Part shown: positions 33,542 to 40,913 of the stretch, in pieces
How positions within the stretch are numbered: position 1 is the stretch's first letter
Layout of the letters: every line of letters starts with the position of its first letter
DNA from: an uncultured Flavobacteriia bacterium
GTDB lineage: Bacteria; Bacteroidota; Bacteroidia; Flavobacteriales_D; Crocinitomicaceae
DNA length: 49,601 nt
Reading direction: 5' to 3'
Assembly: GCA_937975705.1 (NCBI GenBank)
Contig: CALJTX010000018.1
Span: forward strand, 1-49,601
Notes under the pieces: model-generated
Told to the model about the DNA's origin: nothing
Databases searched by the model: none
The model's input: only the letters and a program-made list of their open reading frames with translations
Translations under genes and position numbers: made by a program

Positions 33542-33571
33542 GTGTATTGTTTTAGTTTAATTGCAATACAC
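33542..33571. repeat. Inverted repeat directly before the aldehyde dehydrogenase start
   Basis: GTGTATTG (33542-33549) and CAATACAC (33564-33571) are perfect 8-nt inverted repeats around a 14-nt A/T-rich spacer, and the first base is 2 nt from the start codon. It may be a hairpin in the leader or a regulator site. Confidence 0.55.
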
Positions 33572-33599
33572 AAATGAAGCAAATCAAGCATTGATTACT

Positions 33600-33636
33600 T
33601 AGCATAAATGCTTCAATTTATAGCATGAATTCTTCA
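33600..33636. promoter_or_regulatory. Putative AraC-family operator: two direct repeats with 21-bp period
   Basis: TAGCATAAATGCTTCA (33600-33615) and TAGCATGAATTCTTCA (33621-33636) agree at 14 of 16 positions and start exactly 21 bp apart, two helical turns, as is usual for AraC-type dimers. They lie 60-96 nt upstream of the dehydrogenase ATG. A third AGCATTGATT lies at 33587-33596. The regulator gene 30700-31608 is the obvious candidate. Confidence 0.6.
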
Positions 33637-33683
33637 CGACTCGTTTGCTCAATTTACCGAAGTTTGTAAATTCACCTTCTGAT

Positions 33684-34550
33684 ATGTCTCAAATCATTTG
33701 TTTCGGAGAAGTCCTGTGGGACTTATTGCCAACAGGTAAAAAACTCGGTGGCGCTCCGCTTAATGTAACCTTTCGGCTCACTGAATTCAAACAAGACGCA
33801 CTCTTGGTCAGTGCAATTGGTACTGATGACTTGGGAGAGCAAATTAAAACTCAAATTTCTCACCTTGGAATCAACGCGACGCTTAAGCGTCATTCACAGT
33901 TAAGAACCGGTGTTGTGCTCGTTGATTTACAACCCGATGGGTCGGCAAAATATACTATTGAGCATCCTGTTGCTTGGGACGAAATACCGACAAAATTACT
34001 AAAGTCAAATGTGGTGGTTTTTGGTTCGCTCGCGTTGCGCAGTGAATACAACAAGTCAGAACTCAATAACTTGATAAGAAAAGCAAACCTTGTTTTCTTT
34101 GATGTTAATTTGAGAGCTCCCTTCTTTAGTTTCGAATTAATTGAAGCGTACATCTTTAAAAGCGACCTTATTAAGTTCAATGACGAGGAGTTTGAGTGGT
34201 ATTGTACAATGAACGATTGGGATGCAGACCTAGATACTGCCATAACCGCGTTTCAACAAAAATTCCCCAACAAAAGTCTGTGCATCACGCTCGGTGCGGC
34301 AGGTGCCGTTTGGCTCGTTTCTGGTCAAGTGTATAAAGCTTCTGTTCCAAAAATAAAAGTTCAGGATACAATTGGAGCAGGAGATGCTTTTTTTGCCTGT
34401 TTAATTGCTGGAATTCAACTACAAAAATCACATCAAGAAATTTTGGAATTTGCTTGCAAAGTTGGTGCCATCGTTGCTACCCAAAAAGGCGCTACAACAG
34501 CTCTCACAACCACAATCATTGGCGAATTCAATAAGATAAAATCGTTATAG
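33684..34550 (+). CDS. PfkB-family carbohydrate kinase (fructokinase-like)
   Basis: The 288-residue product begins with FGEVLWDLLPTGKKLGGAPLNV, the substrate-binding N-terminal motif of fructokinases. It has the ribokinase-family ATP/catalytic motif DTIGAGDAFFACLIAG near 230, containing the catalytic Asp. It should phosphorylate a sugar such as fructose, though the precise sugar is inference. The ATG at 33684 gives the family's usual N-terminus; a longer in-frame start at 33645 is less likely. Its last 6 nt overlap the convergent asd gene. Confidence 0.9.
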   Translation: MSQIICFGEVLWDLLPTGKKLGGAPLNVTFRLTEFKQDALLVSAIGTDDLGEQIKTQISHLGINATLKRHSQLRTGVVLVDLQPDGSAKYTIEHPVAWDEIPTKLLKSNVVVFGSLALRSEYNKSELNNLIRKANLVFFDVNLRAPFFSFELIEAYIFKSDLIKFNDEEFEWYCTMNDWDADLDTAITAFQQKFPNKSLCITLGAAGAVWLVSGQVYKASVPKIKVQDTIGAGDAFFACLIAGIQLQKSHQEILEFACKVGAIVATQKGATTALTTTIIGEFNKIKSL

Positions 34551-35522
34551 TGCCGCAACTAAATTGGCAATCTGAACGGCATTGGTAGCTGCGCCCTTGC
34601 GCAAGTTATCGGCAACAATCCATAGATTGAGCGTGTTGGCTAGGCTTTCGTCGCGGCGGATGCGGCCAACGAAGACGTCGTCTTTGCCTTCGGCGAAACG
34701 CGGCATTGGGTAGTCGTAGGTAGCCGTGTTGTCTTGAAGCGTGATGCCAGGTGTTTGCGCCAAGAGTTGGCGAACCTCAGCCAAATCAAAGTCGTTATCA
34801 AAAGAGATATTCACCGCCTCGGAATGGCCCCCAACCACTGGTACGCGCACTGCAGTGGCCGTTACATTGATACTTGGGTCGAGGATTTTCTTGGTTTCGT
34901 TGGTGAGTTTCATCTCTTCTTTGGTGTAGCCATTGTCTAGGAAAACATCGCATTGCGGGATGCAATTTTTATCGATCGGATACTTGTAGGCCATGTCACC
35001 TTCGATGCCTGCGCGTTCATTCTCCAATTGCTGAACAGCTTTGACGCCTGTTCCGGTGATTGATTGATAGGTGGAAACCACCACCCGCTTGACGCCATAC
35101 TTTTGGTGTAAAGGGGCCAACACCATCACCAACTGAATAGTGCTGCAGTTTGGATTGGCAATGATGAGGTCATCTTTTTGAAGGAGGTGTCCGTTGATTT
35201 CCGGAACGATGAGTTTTTTTGTTGGATCCATGCGCCAAGCCGAACTGTTGTCAATAACTACCGTTCCCTTCTCGGCAAAACGAGGCGCCCATTGCATTGA
35301 GGTCTCGCCACCAGCTGAAAAAATAGCGATGTCAGGTGCGGCGTCTACTGCTGATTGCAGGCCAATGACTGCATATTCTTTTCCTTGGTACGTTAATTTT
35401 TTACCCACGCTGTTTTCGGAGGCAACTAAGAGTAATTCAGTATAAGGAAATTGTTGCTCGGCCAGCACTTCTAACATCACTGAACCAACCATACCGGTGG
35501 CTCCTACTACAGCTATTTTCAT
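34545..35522 (-). CDS. asd: Aspartate-semialdehyde dehydrogenase
   Basis: Asd reduces aspartyl phosphate to aspartate semialdehyde for lysine/diaminopimelate, threonine and methionine. The 325-residue product has the NADP-binding VVGATGMVGSVMLEVL at the N-terminus, the catalytic Cys in IIANPNCSTIQLV near 126, and the RVPVVGGHSEAVNI segment near 230 with the catalytic His. The ATG at 35522 starts the family's normal N-terminus; an upstream frame of 33 residues overlaps the divergent gene and is rejected. A TATTTTTG element lies 14 nt upstream. Confidence 0.96.
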   Translation of the reverse strand: MKIAVVGATGMVGSVMLEVLAEQQFPYTELLLVASENSVGKKLTYQGKEYAVIGLQSAVDAAPDIAIFSAGGETSMQWAPRFAEKGTVVIDNSSAWRMDPTKKLIVPEINGHLLQKDDLIIANPNCSTIQLVMVLAPLHQKYGVKRVVVSTYQSITGTGVKAVQQLENERAGIEGDMAYKYPIDKNCIPQCDVFLDNGYTKEEMKLTNETKKILDPSINVTATAVRVPVVGGHSEAVNISFDNDFDLAEVRQLLAQTPGITLQDNTATYDYPMPRFAEGKDDVFVGRIRRDESLANTLNLWIVADNLRKGAATNAVQIANLVAAL

Positions 35523-35536
35523 GGTTAAATTTTTTA

Positions 35537-35544
35537 CAAAAATA
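35537..35544 (-). promoter_or_regulatory. -7 promoter element for asd
   Basis: TATTTTTG on the minus strand, 14 nt before the asd ATG. On the other strand the sequence AATCTTTG (35544-35551) is one base off consensus, 6 nt before the ATG of the divergent lamin-tail gene, so two start sites abut. Confidence 0.5.
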
Positions 35545-35557
35545 ATCTTTGTTTGAC

Positions 35558-37831
35558 ATGCGAAACTTGCTCTTTTTAATTTTCCTGCTGACGGCTTGCA
35601 CACCCCGCCCAGTAATTGCACAAGTATATGACGATTTTCACGACCAAAGTCTGTTTCAAGGCCTGCTTTGGGGCGGCGATATTGGAGCTTTTGTGACCAA
35701 CAATAACAGACAATTACAGCTCAGTGCAACGAGTGCTGGCTCGGCAAGCCTTTTCTTTGAAAACCAATTGAATAATAGTACGCATTGGGAATGTCAGTTT
35801 TGGCTGCGGCTCAATTTTAGCCCCTCGAGTCTCAACTTTTGCCAATTTTATTTGCAAGCAGATCAAAGTGATTTACTGACAGCAGCTAATGCGCTCTATT
35901 TAGAATTTGGTGAAGCCGGAAGCCAAGATGCTCCTAAATTATTTTGCCGCCAAAACGGTATCGATAGCTTGATCGCTATTGGCCCCGCTGGCAGCGTTGC
36001 GGCGGCATTTCAATTGTTTTTGACGTTTAAGTACACCAATGGGGCATTTACGCTCGAGACCAAAACGAGTCCGGGCGCCGCAAGCAACCTTTGGTTGTCA
36101 GGGCAATTGCCCTGGCTGCCAGCGGGGCTCTTTGCAGGCCTCAATTGCATTTATACCAGTGGAAACAGCCAAGGATTTTATCTCGACGATCTTTATATAG
36201 GGCCACAAAGCAGTCAAACGAATGCACAACTGATCTTGACCGAACTCATGGCTGATCCAGAACCCCAACAAGGCCTGCCCAATACGGAATTTGTTGAAAT
36301 TTACAACGCCGGTACAAATGCTCAGCAACTCAATGGTTTGACACTCAGTGATGCCACGGGTACGTGTACGCTGCCCTCCTACTGGCTGCAGCCTGGTGCT
36401 TATGCCATTTTAGTTGGAACAGGTCAAAGTGGAGGTTTCAATCCTTCAAAAACAATTGAGGTAAGTGCATTTCCAAGTCTCAACAATACGGGTGAAACCC
36501 TGCTGATCAAGAATGCTCAAGGACTGAAACTCGACCAAGTCGTTTATCATTCAAACTGGTATAAAGATTCGAGCAAAATGGATGGCGGCTATAGCTTGGA
36601 GCGGTGTTCGCTTCAAGACCCTTGTTCGGCCGCAGACAATTGGCGCGGTAGCGAAGCCTCTGCAGGAGGCACACCTTGTCTGCCTAATTCGGTACTCGAC
36701 GTACAACCCGATACAACGGCAGCTTTATTGATGTTTGCAGAAGTCCGCGACTCGAACCAAGTGGCCTTCGTGTTTTCTGAACCTATGGACAGCTCCAGTT
36801 TAGCACAATGTATGATTACATTTGATCAAAACCTTGGTTCTTATGTGCGGATTGTAGCACCTTATTCGCAACTTCAAAATGGCGCGCAACTGCTTTTACA
36901 TTTTGAACAGGCCCTTCCCAAAAGTGAGCCAATTGAAGTGTCTATCACAGACCTCAAAGACTGTTGGGCCAATGCAAGTGACCAACAAATTAGTTTCATT
37001 CGCTATGAAGCCCCTTTGCCAGGCGAACTTATTCTCAATGAAATTTTATTCGACCCGCCAATCGGTGGTTCTGACTTCATTGAACTTTACAATAGCAGTC
37101 ACAAATACCTTAGTTTAGAACAGTGCAGTATCAGTAATGGACAAGCCACTTATCTAATTACAAAACCATACCTCGCGCCAAAGGAACACCTTGCGCTTTG
37201 CCCAGATACAGCCTTTTTAAGCGCCTATTATCCAACTACGCCTAGTGAAAAAACCGCTTTTCAAACGCTCCCTTACTTTTATAATGACAGTGGCACCTGT
37301 GCACTCTATTGCAACGGGCAAATTTTGGACAAATTGATATATAGCAGCACATGGCATTCGCCTATTCTTAGTGATACCGAAGGGGTGAGTTTGGAGCGAT
37401 TAGACGCTGCAACCAACACTCAAGATCCGAATAACTGGTTTTCCGCAGCCCAAAACGTGGGCTATGCCACCCCTGGCAGCAGCAATTCGCAGCAAATGGG
37501 CGCCAAACAAAATGGCTCGCTTTACCTGACCCAACCTGAATTTAGCCCAGATCAAGATGGCTACCATGACTTTTTAGAAATACAATACGAATTACCTGTT
37601 CCAAATATGTTGGTGCAAGCAGAAATTTACACCCTCGGAGGCAACTTAGTTAAAAAACTAATTATCAATGAGTTATTCGGAACAAAAGGCGTCTTGATTT
37701 GGGATGGAAGTACAGAATATGGCACAATCGCCACAAATGGCATTTACATCTTGGAATTCAGTGCCTTTTCAACAGACCCAAGTGTATTTTTTAATCGCCG
37801 ATTGAGTTTCGCGCGCTGTATTAAACGCTAA
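35558..37831 (+). CDS. Lamin-tail domain surface protein
   Basis: The 757-residue product has a signal sequence (1-22). A Leu-Thr-Ala-Cys lipobox (Cys13) is also possible, so the mode of processing is uncertain. Following a concanavalin-like N-terminal region, a first lamin-tail domain starts near residue 224 (ILTELMADPEP, then FVEIYNAG). An Ig-like (SbsA) segment with FVFSEPMDSSS lies near 405. A second lamin-tail domain begins near 488 (LILNEILFDPP, then DFIELYNSS). The C-terminus (about 650-757) has the FSPDQDGYHDFLEIQY and GVLIWDGST pattern of a gliding-motility/FlgD-like end domain. It is the first gene of a run of six; its role is probably cell-surface. Confidence 0.82.
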   Translation: MRNLLFLIFLLTACTPRPVIAQVYDDFHDQSLFQGLLWGGDIGAFVTNNNRQLQLSATSAGSASLFFENQLNNSTHWECQFWLRLNFSPSSLNFCQFYLQADQSDLLTAANALYLEFGEAGSQDAPKLFCRQNGIDSLIAIGPAGSVAAAFQLFLTFKYTNGAFTLETKTSPGAASNLWLSGQLPWLPAGLFAGLNCIYTSGNSQGFYLDDLYIGPQSSQTNAQLILTELMADPEPQQGLPNTEFVEIYNAGTNAQQLNGLTLSDATGTCTLPSYWLQPGAYAILVGTGQSGGFNPSKTIEVSAFPSLNNTGETLLIKNAQGLKLDQVVYHSNWYKDSSKMDGGYSLERCSLQDPCSAADNWRGSEASAGGTPCLPNSVLDVQPDTTAALLMFAEVRDSNQVAFVFSEPMDSSSLAQCMITFDQNLGSYVRIVAPYSQLQNGAQLLLHFEQALPKSEPIEVSITDLKDCWANASDQQISFIRYEAPLPGELILNEILFDPPIGGSDFIELYNSSHKYLSLEQCSISNGQATYLITKPYLAPKEHLALCPDTAFLSAYYPTTPSEKTAFQTLPYFYNDSGTCALYCNGQILDKLIYSSTWHSPILSDTEGVSLERLDAATNTQDPNNWFSAAQNVGYATPGSSNSQQMGAKQNGSLYLTQPEFSPDQDGYHDFLEIQYELPVPNMLVQAEIYTLGGNLVKKLIINELFGTKGVLIWDGSTEYGTIATNGIYILEFSAFSTDPSVFFNRRLSFARCIKR

Positions 37832-37852
37832 ATTTGAATCAAACTTATTCTC

Positions 37853-38305
37853 ATGAAAGCGATTCTTTTGTCACTGACCCTTCTCGTTTCACTTTGTGCT
37901 ACAGCCCAACGTTACACCAGTGCAATTGGCCTGAGAGCCGGAAGCCCTGGCGTCACCTACCTGAATGCGAAATACAGAATGAACCAGCAAGCTTACGAAA
38001 TCGGAATTGGCGGCAACACAGGCGCGGTTTGGCTGCATGGAAATGCGTATTATCAAAATGAATTCAACGATGTGCTTGACTATTATTACGGTTTTGGCGC
38101 CAACCTAGGCCTTGGCAGAATGAATCAGTTTGAGGCCAACTTCAGCGGGCTCGGTTTAGGAGCAAGTGCGGTTATCGGGCTCGAACACACCCTCGAAGAT
38201 TATCCATTCAATGTTTCACTTGACTTAGGCCCGGGCCTTTATGTACTGCCTCGTTTGCAATTTGGCTTTGCGTGGGCTTTAAGCGTGCGGTATGTCCTCC
38301 ACTAA
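37853..38305 (+). CDS. Small putative outer-membrane barrel protein
   Basis: The 150-residue product has a signal peptide (1-18, Ala-Thr-Ala-Gln). Its mature part is a string of alternating Gly/aromatic strands, beginning RYTSAIGLRAGSPGVTYLNA and ending in FGFAWALSVRYVLH, consistent with a small beta-barrel of about eight strands. Its last 14 nt overlap the start of the LETM1-like gene, so the two are probably translationally coupled. I do not recognise a more specific family. Confidence 0.7.
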   Translation: MKAILLSLTLLVSLCATAQRYTSAIGLRAGSPGVTYLNAKYRMNQQAYEIGIGGNTGAVWLHGNAYYQNEFNDVLDYYYGFGANLGLGRMNQFEANFSGLGLGASAVIGLEHTLEDYPFNVSLDLGPGLYVLPRLQFGFAWALSVRYVLH

Positions 38306-39581
38306 ACAAGATTTTTCTCCCGGATCCAAAAATTGGATACCCAAATTTTTTGAACTGCTCGAAAATGGCGTTTTTGGCATTGACGACGACCTCATTCACC
38401 AAAAAGAAAGCAACCTCACGCACTTCATCTCGCATCAAACCGGCCTGATCTACGGTACGGCCAAATCTTTTATCTTCTCAAATGCGCTGGATAAAAAAAG
38501 ATTCAATGCCGATGAACAGCTTCAATTGCTGCTTTTTGAAACCCTGTTGTTTACCTACATCCGAAAACAACAAAAACCTGCCAATATCAATGATTTCACG
38601 AATACCCTGTTGGCATTTTACAAAGGCTATAACGGATCCAACTTGCTAGACCGTTTCAAATACCAAACTACCTCGCAAACTTCCAAAAAATTGGAAATCA
38701 TTCTCGCGGCAAGAGTGGGTATAAAAAGTTCATTTTTAGGTGCAAATTACTGGCTAAAGCACCTTTCTAATGCCTTCATATTTTTAGATGTCATCTTGTT
38801 TCGTGCGTTTCTAGAAGGCGATGACACCCCTTTTCTCCAAAATTACGAGCGCTACACCTCCTCTGTTTTGAATGGACTCATTTATGTTGCGCATATCAAC
38901 GGTAAGGTAGAAGAAAAAGAAAAGAAAATTTTGCAATTATTTATTGCCTCCGCAGCCTTGCCCAAAGCAATCCGACAAACCTACAAGGAACGCAGCAAAA
39001 TTGGCATTAAGCTGAAGGTACTTCAACAAGAATTGGTCGTTGACCATCTACTTGCACAAATAACATTTGAATTTGGGCATCTACTCTTGCAAAGCACACA
39101 AGTAATTGCACCCCAAGAGCGCCAAAAACTAGCGGCACTAGGTAGCGCTTTGCACCTAGACACGACCCAAATGCTTTTGTCAGAAGAAATGTGCTTGGCT
39201 TTTATTGCACAAAGTGGACCCAATGAATTGTTGGTTTACAAGCAATCTACAGAAGCCAGCTTTGCCTTCAAAGAAACCAGTAAAAGATGGCTGCGCATTA
39301 TTGGCCGCAACCGAGATCGCCTACTCACCGAAATGCGCGAGAGCAAAGAACTCATGGCGCTCTTGCAGAAATCTACCAAAGAGGATCTCAGTCCCGAAGA
39401 AAAAGAACAGGTGAAAGATCAATTTTACGACATCCTGAAATCTATGCCTTCACTGGCGCTCTTCCTTTTGCCCGGCGGCAGTCTTTTGTTGCCTATCGTC
39501 ATGAAACTCGTGCCGGAACTCATCCCTTCTGCTTTTAAAGTCAATGAAGTAGAGAAAAAAAACACCGAAGATGAATTGTAA
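38292..39581 (+). CDS. LETM1-like domain protein (LETM1-related, Bacteroidota type)
   Basis: The 429-residue product is largely helical and has no signal peptide. A middle segment (about 180-245) with VLNGLIYVAHINGKVEEKEKK resembles TerB-type acidic helical domains. The C-terminal part (about 350-415), containing SPEEKEQVKDQFYDILK and the hydrophobic SLALFLLPGGSLLLPIV followed by LVPELIPSAF, matches the core of the LETM1 domain. Mitochondrial LETM1 is an inner-membrane cation exchanger or ribosome-binding protein. The bacterial relatives are called LETM1-related biofilm-associated proteins in databases as I recall; the function here is unknown. It overlaps both neighbours (14 and 11 nt). Confidence 0.75.
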   Translation: MSSTKQDFSPGSKNWIPKFFELLENGVFGIDDDLIHQKESNLTHFISHQTGLIYGTAKSFIFSNALDKKRFNADEQLQLLLFETLLFTYIRKQQKPANINDFTNTLLAFYKGYNGSNLLDRFKYQTTSQTSKKLEIILAARVGIKSSFLGANYWLKHLSNAFIFLDVILFRAFLEGDDTPFLQNYERYTSSVLNGLIYVAHINGKVEEKEKKILQLFIASAALPKAIRQTYKERSKIGIKLKVLQQELVVDHLLAQITFEFGHLLLQSTQVIAPQERQKLAALGSALHLDTTQMLLSEEMCLAFIAQSGPNELLVYKQSTEASFAFKETSKRWLRIIGRNRDRLLTEMRESKELMALLQKSTKEDLSPEEKEQVKDQFYDILKSMPSLALFLLPGGSLLLPIVMKLVPELIPSAFKVNEVEKKNTEDEL

Positions 39582-39999
39582 AATCCATATCCATTTGCTC
39601 AACGAGCTATTTTCACAAGAACTCGCCGATGAAAAACACGGTGGCAAAGAGTCTGCAGATAACCTGCGCTACGAGTGGGAAGATGAACTAGAGATTACCT
39701 CGGCAGTTACATCAGTTCAAGAACAAACAGACACGCATTATACCTTAGCAGGCTATGATGAAAACGATGCACTTTTTTCTTACGAAATTCCGGCAATGCA
39801 TCTTTTTGAAATTCATTCAGCCAACGAGCCCATCACATATGTAGGTGCCTCTAAAAGTATTGTAGACCATTGCTTGTATACACAGGAAAACGACCTACAT
39901 ACGATTCGGATTTTCCTCAAGGATTACGAGCCTATGGCCAATCCTATCCCGGGAATTTTCATTGCTTCAAAAGCCTTTCCAAAAGCGCTGATCAGATGA
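39571..39999 (+). CDS. Unknown 142-residue protein
   Basis: I do not recognise this protein. It is acidic, lacks a signal peptide or membrane segment, and mixes beta-strand and helix patterns, with charged NELFSQELADEKHGGKES near the N-terminus and a Pro-rich end (about residues 120-135). It is translationally coupled on both sides: its start overlaps the LETM1-like stop by 11 nt and its stop overlaps the ABC ATPase start by 4 nt (ATGA). This argues that it works with those proteins. Confidence 0.72.
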   Translation: MNCKIHIHLLNELFSQELADEKHGGKESADNLRYEWEDELEITSAVTSVQEQTDTHYTLAGYDENDALFSYEIPAMHLFEIHSANEPITYVGASKSIVDHCLYTQENDLHTIRIFLKDYEPMANPIPGIFIASKAFPKALIR

Positions 40000-40913
40000 T
40001 TGAATTGCGCAACATTGAACTCAATTACCAAAAGGCGGTACTCAAAACACTGCATTTGCAAGTGCGGCGCGGCGAAATCCTTGGGCTTGTCGGTAAAAGT
40101 GGCGCAGGTAAATCTTCGTTACTCAAAATTTGTGCAGGCCTACAAGACCCCGATGCCGGAGAAATTTGGATAGACGGCAAGCGACAAACGCCTGTTCGCC
40201 ATCTTTTGGTACCCGGATTCTCTAAAGTAGCCATTGTCAATCAAGATTTCAAGCTCGACCCGTACCATTCTGTAGAAGAGAATATCCGTGAGGCTATTTT
40301 GCACTGGCCCTATGAAAAAAGAGACAAACGCGTGCAAAAACTTTTGCGTCTCTTCGGACTCAAAGAAATAGCAAGCACCAAAGCACACCTCATCTCTGGC
40401 GGAGAACAACAGCGCGTTGCCATTGCACGTGCAATTGCCGATCAGCCCACTTACCTCCTGCTCGACGAACCATTTGGTCATCTCGACGCGCATTTGCGTC
40501 AAAAATTGAGCAGTCACCTAATGGACCTCCGCGACGAAGAAGATACCGGAATCATACTCGTATCGCACGAAGGACAAGATGTACTGGGTTTGTGCGATCA
40601 TATTTGCATCTTGCAAAATGGGAAGCTATCCAAAAAACAAAAACCAGAAGCCGTATATTATCATTACAAAGCACCTGAGCGCGCCAGACTTTTTGGCCCC
40701 TTGAATACGCTCAAAATCGGCACTGAACTGCTTCATTTCAGACCCGATGAGTATAAGGTATCTGATACAGGCATTTCAGTTCAATTTGAGAAAGCGATGT
40801 TCGTTGGTGGCCTCTATCACAATTACCTGCGCAGCAACAACAACGAACGCCTTTTGCTTTACGCCTTTGAAAAATTAACAGCCATCCAAGCCATTGAAAT
40901 CCACAAAAAATAA
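39996..40913 (+). CDS. ABC transporter ATP-binding protein without a cognate permease
   Basis: The 305-residue ATPase shows Walker A GKSGAGKS near 35, the Q-loop IVNQDFKLD near 78, the signature LISGGEQQR near 131, Walker B TYLLLDEPFGHLD near 150, and the switch His in VSHEGQD near 187. The C-terminal portion (about 225-305) resembles the TOBE-like regulatory end of CysA/PotA-type importers. No permease or binding-protein gene lies next to it; the next gene encodes a YihY-type membrane protein. The ATG at 39996 is preferred over a longer frame from 39870 because it gives the canonical start IELRNIELNYQKA. Confidence 0.9.
   Translation: MIELRNIELNYQKAVLKTLHLQVRRGEILGLVGKSGAGKSSLLKICAGLQDPDAGEIWIDGKRQTPVRHLLVPGFSKVAIVNQDFKLDPYHSVEENIREAILHWPYEKRDKRVQKLLRLFGLKEIASTKAHLISGGEQQRVAIARAIADQPTYLLLDEPFGHLDAHLRQKLSSHLMDLRDEEDTGIILVSHEGQDVLGLCDHICILQNGKLSKKQKPEAVYYHYKAPERARLFGPLNTLKIGTELLHFRPDEYKVSDTGISVQFEKAMFVGGLYHNYLRSNNNERLLLYAFEKLTAIQAIEIHKK

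Noticed and set aside
33541..33591. Longer aldehyde dehydrogenase start at 33591
   Set aside because: The extra 17 residues cross the inverted repeat and promoter region and are not part of the family.
35523..35621. Longer asd start at 35621
   Set aside because: It would run through the divergent gene and add 33 residues that precede the normal nucleotide-binding motif start.
39870..39995. ABC ATPase start at 39870 (42 extra residues)
   Set aside because: The extra residues overlap the preceding gene in another frame and look unlike an ATPase N-terminus; the ATGA overlap at 39996 is typical.
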